DNA of 24,775 bases from Alphaproteobacteria bacterium (GTDB taxonomy: Bacteria > Pseudomonadota > Alphaproteobacteria > Rhizobiales > Aestuariivirgaceae). Position 1 is the first letter of the stretch. The number at the start of each line of letters is the position of its first letter. Where the stretch lies: the NCBI GenBank assembly GCA_024639035.1, contig JAHEJE010000006.1:1-24775 (forward strand), written 5' to 3'. Positions 14,963-22,821 of this stretch are shown here, piece by piece. Made by a program: the position numbers and the translations under genes. The notes beneath the pieces were generated by a model. That model saw only the letters and a list, made by a program, of their open reading frames with translations. It did no database searches and was not told where the DNA came from.

Positions 14963-16444
14963 TCAGGCTTCGGCGGGATCGGAAGCGGCGACGGGTTCGG
15001 GATCAGCGGGAGCCACTTCGTCAAAGGTGGACAACGCCGGATCGGGGGTGAACTCCTGCAGCACCGTGTGGCCATTCCAGGACACTGAGCTGGCGACCCG
15101 GTTGGTGCGGGCGGAGTAGATGATGTGATGCCCGGTTATGCCGCAGACATCCGGCCACAGGGTCCCGGTGGTCGATTGCGGGGTATGACCGACGATCAGC
15201 GGTGAGTGCTTCGAGATGTTCATCATCGCGCGGAAGCGCTTGACACTGCCCTTGCCATATCCGCCGAGCCGGGTGTCGCTGCGGACCCGATTCCAGACCA
15301 GTTCATGCTGGACGCCGGGGTAGCGCGCCGCATTGACCAGGGTGCTGCGGGTAATGCGGGCGCGGACCGGACCGCCGTGGCAGGCGGCGAATTCGTTGCC
15401 GGCGACCACCAACGCGAGCCGCTCGAACAGGGTTTCAACCTCGGCCAGATACTGCTTGCCGCGGTGTTTCTTCAGCTCCTTGCGCATCAGGATGCCCTGG
15501 GGCACGCCGGCCTTGCCGACGTCGGGGGAAAAACTGTCATGGTTGCCGCGGATGTAAAAGATGTTGCCGGGGAAGCGGCGCTTGAGCAGGCAGAACAGGT
15601 CGAGCATGAACATCGAAGAGTCCATGTCTTCAAGCTCGTCGGAGTCTTCGCTGTGGACCAGATCGCCAAGCAGGACCAGGCAGGCCTCGTTGCGCTCGAG
15701 GGCGGCGAGGGTGCCGCCCTGGGACAGTGCGGAGAGCAGGTTGTCGGCAATGGTATGAATGTCGCCGAGGATCAGCACCGTCTTGTCATCGGGGAACTGG
15801 ATGATGCCGCCGGGATTGCCGTCGTCGTCAAGTTCGCGATAGACCTCGTGCTCGATGATGGCGTTGACTTCGCCGATCATCGCAAGGGCCTCATCCTCGC
15901 CCAGGAGTTCAATCGGGTGGCCAAGAACCTGCGGCAGGCGCAGCAGATTTTCACGGCGCACCGACCACATCGGCGGCTTGTCTTCAATCGTACAGATACT
16001 GGCCGGGCGTTCCGGTTCCAAAAGCAGGATCGTCAAATGGCCTCTGCGGCTGGTGATCCTCAGGTGGCGGCCGGCAACGGAATTTCCGTAGCCGAAGATT
16101 TCGGTCTGAACCGGGTCCTCGCGGCCCAGCGTCACCGTATCGCCCGGGCTGATGCGCAGATAGCGCGGAACGGACTCGTAGAACGCCTCGCCGGCATGGA
16201 TGATCCACTCGCGCGATGCATCGGCGAACTTGCCGCTGATCGGAATGTCGGGATGAACTTCGAGCGCAACATTGCCGAACGACAATGAAAACGGCTGCTC
16301 CTGCCAGGCGATCTTGACACCGGCCGACACCGGCACCGATTCGCAGCTCGGGGTTATCGGCACCGCATCACGCTCACGCGTGAACAGGCCGCTCAGGCGT
16401 GCCAGAAACGACGGCCTGGCGAGCTGGTCGGTATCAGCTGTCAT
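14963..16444 (-). CDS. FHA-like domain plus PPP-type metallophosphatase
   Basis: A 493-residue protein combining two modules. Residues about 95-150 look like a forkhead-associated (phosphothreonine-binding) domain: ISPGDTVTLGRED supplies the conserved GR, and NSVAGRHLRI supplies the S and H. Residues about 222-465 form a calcineurin-like phosphatase with the metal-binding series in order: GDIH (227-230), GDLVHSED (260-267), GNHD (300-303), ACHGG (354-358) and VGHT (418-421). The C-terminal tail (466-493) is acidic and proline-rich. Its start codon overlaps the stop of the upstream P-loop gene (ATGA), so the two are coupled. A phosphoprotein phosphatase is plausible, but nucleotide or RNA phosphate substrates are not excluded. 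The FHA call is by eye. Confidence 0.78.
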   Translation of the reverse strand: MTADTDQLARPSFLARLSGLFTRERDAVPITPSCESVPVSAGVKIAWQEQPFSLSFGNVALEVHPDIPISGKFADASREWIIHAGEAFYESVPRYLRISPGDTVTLGREDPVQTEIFGYGNSVAGRHLRITSRRGHLTILLLEPERPASICTIEDKPPMWSVRRENLLRLPQVLGHPIELLGEDEALAMIGEVNAIIEHEVYRELDDDGNPGGIIQFPDDKTVLILGDIHTIADNLLSALSQGGTLAALERNEACLVLLGDLVHSEDSDELEDMDSSMFMLDLFCLLKRRFPGNIFYIRGNHDSFSPDVGKAGVPQGILMRKELKKHRGKQYLAEVETLFERLALVVAGNEFAACHGGPVRARITRSTLVNAARYPGVQHELVWNRVRSDTRLGGYGKGSVKRFRAMMNISKHSPLIVGHTPQSTTGTLWPDVCGITGHHIIYSARTNRVASSVSWNGHTVLQEFTPDPALSTFDEVAPADPEPVAASDPAEA

Positions 16445-17070
16445 AGCAACGGTGCGTTCTTGCAGTCGACGATCTGCATCGGTGGGCCCTCTCGTTCGGT
16501 CCGTATATAAACATGCATTCCCGAAATCCAGAAATACCAGGCGATGGCGCGATAAAATCCTCCCTGTGCCTTAACGATCTCTTGCGATACCTTCTTGTCG
16601 TGCGGATACAGACCGGTCCTGGCGCGTTCCAACCGGTCATTGTAGATCAGCTCAGCCGACGGCAGAATGAATTCAAAGACATAAAGGCCGCGCCAGTTGG
16701 TTCCTAACAGCCAGGTCTTGCCGGGCGGTATCCTGATGCGCTGGAAATCCACCTCCAGACTTTCGAAATTGGCGAGCCATTCGTCGTCAAGCACGCTCAG
16801 CGCTTCCTTGTGACCTTTGAACGGAGCCCCGAGATGCAATTCGCGCGGTCTGAACGTCAGCGCGCGCAGCCGCCACCAGTTGGTGTCCGAGAGATCAAGA
16901 TAACCTTCATAAGGCCAGCCGCCGATCTTGCCGACAAGCGTACTCTTGCCGGAGCCGGGCGGACCGGTGACGAGAAACTGCCGAAACTTGGGCTCTTTGG
17001 GAAAAGCAATGCCCTTGATGTCCTGCAGAGTCTCGATCGGTTCCAAAATAAGGTCTTCAACAGTGATCAT
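16441..17070 (-). CDS. P-loop ATP-binding protein, possible kinase
   Basis: A 209-residue protein with a clean Walker A motif GPPGSGKST at 36-44 after a short N-terminal segment. There is no obvious ABC or AAA+ signature. An arginine- and lysine-rich segment RLERARTGLYPHDKK (146-160) could be the mobile lid of a small-molecule, nucleotide or zeta-toxin-type kinase. It ends in the ATGA overlap with the FHA-like/phosphatase gene, so the pair may be a kinase and a counteracting phosphatase. I do not recognise a named family. No ribosome site stands out before ATG 17070. ATP binding is well supported; the substrate is unknown. Confidence 0.7.
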   Translation of the reverse strand: MITVEDLILEPIETLQDIKGIAFPKEPKFRQFLVTGPPGSGKSTLVGKIGGWPYEGYLDLSDTNWWRLRALTFRPRELHLGAPFKGHKEALSVLDDEWLANFESLEVDFQRIRIPPGKTWLLGTNWRGLYVFEFILPSAELIYNDRLERARTGLYPHDKKVSQEIVKAQGGFYRAIAWYFWISGMHVYIRTEREGPPMQIVDCKNAPLL

Positions 17071-17189
17071 GCGAACAAACTAGCAGCCCGGCCCGCCTGT
17101 CGACAATCATGCAATGACCGCGGCGGGTTGCAGGATTGACGCAGCTTGCAACCGGGGTTTCGATCAAATGATCCCGATACTCGCCGGGC

Positions 17190-17209
17190 CCTAGGGTCAG
17201 GACCCTAGG
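17190..17209. repeat. Palindrome with MITE tip at the ppk1 stop codon
   Basis: A 9-bp perfect inverted repeat (17190-17198 with 17201-17209) separated by two bases contains TAGGGTCAGGACCC, identical to the tip of the 5144-5316 element family. The minus-strand ppk1 stop codon (17205-17207) lies inside it. It may be an insertion or excision remnant that now sets the C-terminus of PPK1. Confidence 0.65.
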
Positions 17210-20200
17210 CCGATTGTCGGCGGGCAATCGCCTTTGGCCGCATCAACCTTAGCTGCTTGGCTTCGCGGTGGCGTTTCTCGGCCAAATCGATCATCACCTG
17301 CTGGCATCCCTTTTCTTCAGCCTCGGTCTTGGGATGGCGCTGGGTGTAACTGCCGTCGGCGGACATCTCCCAAACATTGCGGCGATCGTTCAGCTGCACC
17401 TCGAGATATTGGCGGAGCTGTTCGACCAACGTTTCGTGCTCGATGCGCACCACGACCTCCGCGCGGCTGCTGAGATTGCGTCCCATCAGGTCGGCCGATC
17501 CGATGTAGAATTCCTCCTTTCCGCCGTTCTGGAAATAATAAATGCGGGTATGCTCGAGAAACCGGCCGACGACGCCGATCACGCTGACATTGTCGGAAAG
17601 ACCGGGGATGCCCGGACGCATCCGGCAGGTGTCGCGGACGATCAGCTCGACTTTGACGCCGACGCGCGATGCGCGATAGAGCGCCTCGGTGATGTCGGGG
17701 TCTTCGAGCGCGTTGGTTTTGAGGCGGATCAGGCCGGGCGAGCGCGAAGTGTGCTTGGAAATCTCCCGGTCGATCTTGTTGAGCAACTCCTCCTTCATGT
17801 TGCGCGGCGACACCAGGATCTTGGAATAGCGGCGCATCGGCTGGCAGCCGGAGGTGAGGAAGTTGAAGAAGTTGACCAGATCGGACCCAACGTCCTCGTC
17901 ACAGGTCAACAACCCGAGATCGGCATACAGGCGTGCCGTGCCGGAGTGGTAGTTACCGGTTCCGATATGGGCATAGTGGCGCAGGCCGTTGAAGTCGCGG
18001 CGGATCACCAGGATCACCTTGGAATGGGTTTTCAGGCCGACAATGCCATAGGTGACGTGAATGCCGGCTTCCTCCAGGCGGGTCGCCCAGTTGATGTTGG
18101 CGGCTTCGTCGAAGCGTGCCTTGAGCTCAACGGCAACCGCAACCTGCTTGCCGTTCTGTGCCGCCTCTACCAGGTAATCGATGATGCCGGTGCCTTCGGT
18201 GGTTCGATACAAGGTCATCTTGATCGCCATCACCTTGGGGTCGTGGCAGGCCTCGCGGACAAAGCGGACGACGGAGGTGTTGAACGATTCATAGGGGTGC
18301 TGGAGCAGAAACGGCCCCTTGTTGCGTATCGCATGGAAGATGCTCGGCTCACCCTCGAGTTCGACATGGTCGATGGGATGATGGTCCGGATCATGCAATT
18401 CCGGTATCTCGATCGAGGAGATCTCGAACAGGTCGCGCATACCAAGCATGGTATCGCTGTCGAAGACGTCTTCATCTTCGTCGAGGCCGAGCTCGGCGGC
18501 GAGCATGCCACGGTGCAGCGTGGTGATCTCGCTCATGGTCTCGAGGCGGACAATCGGGGCAAACTTGCGGTCGCGGACTTCGCCTTCGATCATTTCGAGC
18601 AGATCGTCGGCGGTGTCTTCCTCGCGTTCGGTGTTGGCGTTACGCGTCACCCTGAAGATCTCGCAGGATAGCACTTCGACCTCGGGAAACAGAACGTCGA
18701 GGTTGTTGGCCATGACATCTTCCAGGGCCACGAACCTGTTGACAGAGCCGACGCGGATGAAGCGCGGTATGGTGTTGCCGGTCGGAACCTTGACACGAGC
18801 CATGATCGGCGCCGCGTCGCCGGCAATCTGCAGGGTGACCAGAAGGTTCAGCGACAGGTTCGATATGTGCGGGAAGGGGTGGGCCGGGTCCATCGCCAGC
18901 GGCGTGACCAGGGGCAGGATATTCTGCAGGTAATAGGCCCGCACACCGGCCTGCTCGTCCTCCAGCAAATCGGAGTAAGCGGAAACGATGATATCGTGGT
19001 CGCGCAACTTCTCTTTCAGCTCGACGAAGATGCGCTTGGCCGTCGACTGTATGTCACGGACCACGGCGATCGAATCGGCGATTTGCTGCTGCGGGTTGCG
19101 GCCGTCGACGGACAGGTCATGCACTCCGGCGCCGACCTGCTGCTTCAGGCCGCCGATGCGCTTCATGAAAAATTCATCGAGGTTTCCGCCGACGATGGCG
19201 AGGAACTTAACCCGCTCCAGCAACGGCGTACGGGGGTCGTCGGCCTCGTTCAGGACGCGCTTGTTGAATTCCAGCCAGGTCAGCTCGCGGTTGAGATAGA
19301 GCTCTGGTGCCTTCAGGTTCTTGCCGGTCTCGGCCTCGGAACGCGCAGCTTTTTCGGCTGCTTCTCGGGCCTTGAGGGCGGCAATTTCGGCCTCTGCCTT
19401 CGATGCGCTGGCGGCAACGGCTGCCGCTGCTGCCGATTCCAGCTTTTCGGCCGCCTGGGCCGAGGCCCGGGTGTCGTCGACGGCTGCTTCGGTGTCCTTG
19501 CGGGCCTGATCGACGGTCTCCTGGGTCTTGGCCAGGGACTGCTCAGTGCTTTCCTTGCGCTTCTTGACGGCGCTGGCGGCCTTGGCCGCGGCGACCTCGG
19601 TCCGCTTCACGGCGAGGGCGGCTTCCTCGACCTTCTTAGCCGCCATAATGGCTTCAGACTTGGCATCGCTGGCCAGCGCGGCCACCTTGGAGGCGGCCGC
19701 TTCGGCGGCGTCTTCCTTGGCCTGTACCTGTTTGCGCAGTTTCGCCAGGCGGCGTTTGGCGGTCTTGATGAGATGGTTGTCGGGCTTCTTGGCGCGTTGC
19801 GCCTGGGCGATCTCGATTTCGGCGCCCTTGGCCTTGGCGGTCGCCTTGATCGCAGCGGTCTCGGTCTGGCGCGCTTCAGCTGCGGCGCTTTCGCTTTCCG
19901 AAGCCAGCTTTTCGGCGCGCGATGCCATCTGTACAGCGGAAGCAGCCGCCTTTTTTGCAACCTTGGCCTCCTTGTCGGCGGTGGCGGCGGCGCGGGCCAG
20001 TGCCGATCTCGGATTGCCGCGCTCAGCCTCGGCCAAAGTAGCCTTGGTCGCCTGTTTGGTCTTGGCCACCGCCTTGGCGGCGGAGGCAGTCTGGTCAGCG
20101 GCCTTAGATGCTTTCTCGTGCGACGCGGAGGCAGCGGCAGAGGCCTTGGTTGCACCTGTTTCCGATTTTGTGACTTCCAGCGGGAGAAGGCTTTCCTCGG

Positions 20201-20249
20201 CTTCTTCCGGACCCAGCTTGTTAGGTAGCAAATTGTCTACTCGTGACAC
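17205..20249 (-). CDS. ppk1: Polyphosphate kinase 1 with long Ala/Lys/Glu-rich N-terminal extension
   Basis: PPK1 reversibly moves the gamma phosphate of ATP onto polyphosphate. The catalytic core (about residues 314-1014, roughly 700 residues) is of normal length and starts at LNRELTWLEFNKRVLNEA. The phosphorylated histidine is expected at H742 in GLKTHSK, and the second conserved histidine at H900 in GRFLEHTRIYYF; HIGTGNYHSGTARLY and YIGSADLMGRN are also typical. Residues 1-313 are extra: low-complexity, helical, dominated by Ala, Lys, Glu and Ser, and likely coiled coil. There is no Met between residue 202 and 362, so the core cannot easily start on its own. The start is GTG 20249 behind AAGGGGA. 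An FNR-type site lies 156 bases upstream. The extension could anchor the enzyme to polyphosphate granules, DNA or itself. Confidence 0.95.
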   Translation of the reverse strand: MSRVDNLLPNKLGPEEAEESLLPLEVTKSETGATKASAAASASHEKASKAADQTASAAKAVAKTKQATKATLAEAERGNPRSALARAAATADKEAKVAKKAAASAVQMASRAEKLASESESAAAEARQTETAAIKATAKAKGAEIEIAQAQRAKKPDNHLIKTAKRRLAKLRKQVQAKEDAAEAAASKVAALASDAKSEAIMAAKKVEEAALAVKRTEVAAAKAASAVKKRKESTEQSLAKTQETVDQARKDTEAAVDDTRASAQAAEKLESAAAAAVAASASKAEAEIAALKAREAAEKAARSEAETGKNLKAPELYLNRELTWLEFNKRVLNEADDPRTPLLERVKFLAIVGGNLDEFFMKRIGGLKQQVGAGVHDLSVDGRNPQQQIADSIAVVRDIQSTAKRIFVELKEKLRDHDIIVSAYSDLLEDEQAGVRAYYLQNILPLVTPLAMDPAHPFPHISNLSLNLLVTLQIAGDAAPIMARVKVPTGNTIPRFIRVGSVNRFVALEDVMANNLDVLFPEVEVLSCEIFRVTRNANTEREEDTADDLLEMIEGEVRDRKFAPIVRLETMSEITTLHRGMLAAELGLDEDEDVFDSDTMLGMRDLFEISSIEIPELHDPDHHPIDHVELEGEPSIFHAIRNKGPFLLQHPYESFNTSVVRFVREACHDPKVMAIKMTLYRTTEGTGIIDYLVEAAQNGKQVAVAVELKARFDEAANINWATRLEEAGIHVTYGIVGLKTHSKVILVIRRDFNGLRHYAHIGTGNYHSGTARLYADLGLLTCDEDVGSDLVNFFNFLTSGCQPMRRYSKILVSPRNMKEELLNKIDREISKHTSRSPGLIRLKTNALEDPDITEALYRASRVGVKVELIVRDTCRMRPGIPGLSDNVSVIGVVGRFLEHTRIYYFQNGGKEEFYIGSADLMGRNLSSRAEVVVRIEHETLVEQLRQYLEVQLNDRRNVWEMSADGSYTQRHPKTEAEEKGCQQVMIDLAEKRHREAKQLRLMRPKAIARRQSA

Positions 20250-20404
20250 GATATTCCCCTTCTCCGGGGCATTGCCCCCTCGCGCAGAATTGAAGCCGAA
20301 CGTCTAGGCGCAATGGTAAACACTACCAGACGCAAAGTCCCGCACACGCCCAAACTGTCGTTAACGGCATTGGGGCATTATTTGCCGGACAAGCCAAATC
20401 TGCA

Positions 20405-20418
20405 TTGATCTGGGTCAA
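20405..20418 (-). promoter_or_regulatory. FNR/FixK-type site, class II promoter of ppk1
   Basis: TTGATCTGGGTCAA is a near-perfect FNR/DNR-type palindrome. On the minus strand AATAAT at 20377-20382 matches five of six -10 bases and implies a start near 20370, placing the site centre (20411.5) at exactly -41.5. It lies between the CBS-BON stop and the ppk1 start, so ppk1 has its own promoter. Confidence 0.78.
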
Positions 20419-20432
20419 CCGAAAGTGCGGTA

Positions 20433-21119
20433 TCAATAGATTGTTTGAAAAACCCGGGTGTGGTCGACGACGTTATCGACCCCCGGCACATCGCGGGCGG
20501 CGGCGATCAGGGCCTTGCGGTGCGACGGCGAGGCGATCTCGCCCCACAGGTAGACGGTTCCGGCATGGACGACGAGATTGAGGTGGGCGGCATTGGCCCA
20601 TTTTTCACCGGCCAGGTAGGCCATGATCCGATCGCGGATCTGGCGGTCGGACGGCAACGGCTGCGGTGCGGCACCGGCGGGACCCAGCGACAGGGCCTGC
20701 AGCAGGTTGGCGCGGCTGACAATGCCGACGACCCGGCCGGCGGCAATCACCGGGACACGCTTGATGCGGTTGCGTTCCAGCTGCCGGGCGATTTCCGGCA
20801 GCGCGGTGTCTTCGCCGACGACGATGACGTCGGTGGTCATCAACTCCTCAGCGGTGGTGGCATGGGCCTTGACGAATTCTTCGGCAAGCATCGCCCGGCC
20901 ACCGAGCGCGCTGAGCCACCAGGAGCGCTCTGCCGGCACGCCCAGCTCTTTGCGATGCATCAGGTCGCCCTCCGAGACGATGCCGACGAGGCCGCCATCG
21001 GCGTCAATCACCGGTACGGCACTGATGCGATGTTCCAGCATCAGTTCGACGATGGTCACGAGTTTGGTGTCCGGGGCAACGCAGACAACCGGTGCGGTCA
21101 TGATATCGCGGGCATGCAT
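20433..21119 (-). CDS. CBS-pair protein with C-terminal BON domain
   Basis: A 228-residue soluble protein. Two CBS repeats fill about residues 1-145 (MHARDIMTAPVVCVAPD and ELMTTDVIVVGEDTALPE mark their starts, with VPVIDADGGLVGIVSEGDL and VPVIAAGRVVGIVSRANLL as the second strands). A BON domain follows at about 155-225 (IRDRIMAYLAGEKWANAAHLN, VYLWGEIASPSHRKALIAAA). CBS pairs bind adenine nucleotides and so can report energy charge; BON domains usually sit at membranes or bind phospholipid, though here no signal peptide is present. Similar proteins are often low-oxygen or stress induced in alphaproteobacteria. An FNR-type site lies 66 bases upstream, and ppk1 follows downstream on the same strand. 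Confidence 0.88.
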   Translation of the reverse strand: MHARDIMTAPVVCVAPDTKLVTIVELMLEHRISAVPVIDADGGLVGIVSEGDLMHRKELGVPAERSWWLSALGGRAMLAEEFVKAHATTAEELMTTDVIVVGEDTALPEIARQLERNRIKRVPVIAAGRVVGIVSRANLLQALSLGPAGAAPQPLPSDRQIRDRIMAYLAGEKWANAAHLNLVVHAGTVYLWGEIASPSHRKALIAAARDVPGVDNVVDHTRVFQTIY

Positions 21120-21184
21120 GTTCGGGCTCCGGGATTGGGGTCAATCGACAGATCCCGACCCTAGCCGGGCGCCGGCCATGGGCA

Positions 21185-21198
21185 TTGATGCAGGTCAA
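21185..21198 (-). promoter_or_regulatory. FNR/FixK-type site upstream of the CBS-BON gene
   Basis: TTGATGCAGGTCAA matches the FNR/DNR consensus. A weak minus-strand -10, TAGGGT at 21158-21163 (three of six), implies a start near 21151, with the site at about -41. The start codon is at 21119. Confidence 0.7.
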
Positions 21199-21219
21199 CC
21201 GGGGCCGATGCGCAACCGC

Positions 21220-21549
21220 TTAGCGAAGGGCCGACAGGTCGAGGTCCATCATCCGGCCCATCCACATGGTGTGTTCGGTATGGTCCTTGATGACATCGCC
21301 GGTTTCCAGGTGGATGAAAATCACCAAACCATCGCGGTTGCGGGCGAGCCAGGAAACGACATCGCCGAACACGGCGTGGCCGAAGGACAGCTGGCAGCTC
21401 CACATCGGGTGCGGACCGACGGGGCGCTCATGAACCCGGCCCCTATCGATGCCGAAACGGGCCGCTGCATGCTGGCACAGGGCCCGGGCGCGATCTACGG
21501 TCTCGGCGTCGAAATAGACATGGGCGTGATAGGCGATATCTGCTGTCAT
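21220..21549 (-). CDS. DOPA 4,5-dioxygenase family protein
   Basis: A 109-residue protein of the DOPA 4,5-dioxygenase family (PF08883), normal length for the bacterial form. The histidine-rich features are visible: AYHAHVYFD at 6-14, VHERPVGPHPMWSCQLSF at 39-56 and HTEHTMWMG at 90-98; these His residues likely bind a metal. Family members cleave extradiol aromatic rings or are of unknown role in bacteria. ATG 21549 (MTADIAYHAH) was chosen because the domain begins at once; the longer open frame runs antiparallel through the pyrophosphatase gene region in another frame. It lies 25 bases after ppa and is probably co-transcribed with it, an odd functional pairing. Confidence 0.85.
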   Translation of the reverse strand: MTADIAYHAHVYFDAETVDRARALCQHAAARFGIDRGRVHERPVGPHPMWSCQLSFGHAVFGDVVSWLARNRDGLVIFIHLETGDVIKDHTEHTMWMGRMMDLDLSALR

Positions 21550-21574
21550 GGAAGGTCTCGTCGGCTGTTCAGCA

Positions 21575-22111
21575 TCAGGCCGATGCGGCACGGGCGCGCT
21601 CGATGGCCTCGGCAATGCGGCGCTCGGCAACGGCATGGTCGCCCCAGCCTTTGGTTTGCGCCCACTTGCCGAATTCGAGGTCCTTGTAGTGGCTGAAGAA
21701 GTGCTCGATCTGCTGGACCTGAATGGCCGGCAGGTCGCTGACGTCGACGACCTTCTCGTAACGCCGGGTGATGCGGGCAACCGGTACAGCGACGATCTTT
21801 TCATCGCCGCCTGCTTCGTCGGTCATCTCGAGCACGCCGACCGGGCGGCAGGCGACGACGGCACCGGGCACCAGGGTGCGCTCGGTGACGAGCAGGACAT
21901 CGACCGGATCGCCGTCCTCGGACAGGGTATGGGGGATGAAACCGTAATTGCCGGGATAGCGCATGGCGGTGTAGAGGAAGCGGTCGACCACCATGGTGCC
22001 GGCCTCCTTGTCCATCTCGTACTTGATCGGCTCGCCGCCGATCGGCACCTCGATGATCATGTTGATTTCGCGGGGCGGGTCTTGCCCGATGGAAATGGCT
22101 TCTATGCGCAT
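21575..22111 (-). CDS. ppa: Inorganic pyrophosphatase, family I
   Basis: A 178-residue cytoplasmic family I pyrophosphatase, which hydrolyses PPi to two phosphates with Mg2+ and pulls biosynthetic reactions forward. Expected elements are present in order: VPIGGEPIKYEMDKEAG (22-38), RYPGNYGFIPHTL (51-63), and the signature EDGDPVDVLLVT (65-76), whose Asp residues bind the metals. Later VPVARITRRYEKVVDVSDLP and KWAQTKGWGD match the family. ATG 22111 (MRIEAISIGQDPP) gives the usual N-terminus; the open frame continues far upstream but overlaps a divergent gene. The gene shares a short divergent region (96 bases) with the secreted-protein gene and fits the phosphate theme of the window. Confidence 0.95.
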   Translation of the reverse strand: MRIEAISIGQDPPREINMIIEVPIGGEPIKYEMDKEAGTMVVDRFLYTAMRYPGNYGFIPHTLSEDGDPVDVLLVTERTLVPGAVVACRPVGVLEMTDEAGGDEKIVAVPVARITRRYEKVVDVSDLPAIQVQQIEHFFSHYKDLEFGKWAQTKGWGDHAVAERRIAEAIERARAASA

Positions 22112-22207
22112 TGTGCTATCCTGGACTGGACACAGATCGATCAAGACAACAGCAATTGCCGGTTCAGGACAATAGGCAATCCGGCTTAGGGGTGGAGGAA
22201 GACGAAC

Positions 22208-22813
22208 ATGGAAGATCGGGTTGCTGCGGTGGTGCTGGCGATGGCCATGATCGGTGCCGGGCTGCCGGCGCAGGCGGAAACCGCCAGCCGGTACACATCG
22301 ATTGCGCCGGGCGACTGCCGCCAGGTGCTGGCCGATGAAGAAAGCGGCAGTGTGGCGGTTTCCTGCCCCGGCGTTGCGGGGATGGATGTGTGGGTCGGCG
22401 AGGGCGATTTGCGGACCTTCTTCGGGTTTGGCGAGCAGCCGCGCAGGCAATGTTCGGCCAGCCAGACCTTCGGTGCCTTCAACACGGTCGGCGAAAAGCT
22501 GGAATGGCGGCTGCGCGACGGCCGGCCGGTTGCAGCGATCGTGCGTTACCGGCTCGACGACGGCGGCGGCGGCCGCCAGAGCTTTCTGGCGGTGATCGCG
22601 CTGAAAGGCGGGCAGGCGTGCCACATGGCCTATGTCGATGGGGCGCTGAAGGGTCACAACGGGCTGGCCAGAACCCTTGCCGATGGCCAGGCCGGGGACT
22701 TCGACTGTGGCAAGGACCTGCCGATGCTGGTGACCAAGCGCGATCTGCAACTGCGCCAGCTTGTGTCCGGCGTGCCGTGCGGGCCTGAGGCGGCGATGGG
22801 GTTCGGCGAGTAG
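22208..22813 (+). CDS. Secreted protein of unknown function
   Basis: A 201-residue protein that I do not recognise. It has an N-terminal signal peptide (hydrophobic 5-20, cleavage near AQA at 21-23) and a mature part with about six Cys residues, including PGDCRQVL, VSCPGVAG, RQCSASQ, QACHMAY and DFDCGKD, which could form disulphides in the periplasm. No catalytic motif is visible. GTGGAGGAAG gives a strong ribosome site before ATG 22208. It is transcribed divergently from ppa and converges on the lipid operon, stopping 8 bases short of that operon's last stop codon. Confidence 0.75.
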   Translation: MEDRVAAVVLAMAMIGAGLPAQAETASRYTSIAPGDCRQVLADEESGSVAVSCPGVAGMDVWVGEGDLRTFFGFGEQPRRQCSASQTFGAFNTVGEKLEWRLRDGRPVAAIVRYRLDDGGGGRQSFLAVIALKGGQACHMAYVDGALKGHNGLARTLADGQAGDFDCGKDLPMLVTKRDLQLRQLVSGVPCGPEAAMGFGE

Positions 22814-22821
22814 CGCCTTGT

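Noticed and set aside
15206..16288. A 360-codon plus-strand open frame opposite the phosphatase gene
   Set aside because: It is the antisense shadow of a gene with an ordered metallophosphatase motif series.
16435..16450. CTGTCAT as a PhoB (Pho box) half site
   Set aside because: Only one half is present and it lies inside the overlap of two coding regions; no convincing double Pho box was seen anywhere in the window.
17268..20307. Very long plus-strand open frames opposite ppk1 (up to 467 codons)
   Set aside because: They mirror the GC-rich, low-complexity ppk1 gene, which has strong family motifs; the antisense translations show no recognisable domain and no convincing ribosome sites.
22112..22750. 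N-terminal extension of ppa by up to 213 codons
   Set aside because: Family I pyrophosphatases start at MRIEAISIG-like sequence; the extension overlaps the divergent secreted-protein gene that has its own signal peptide and ribosome site.
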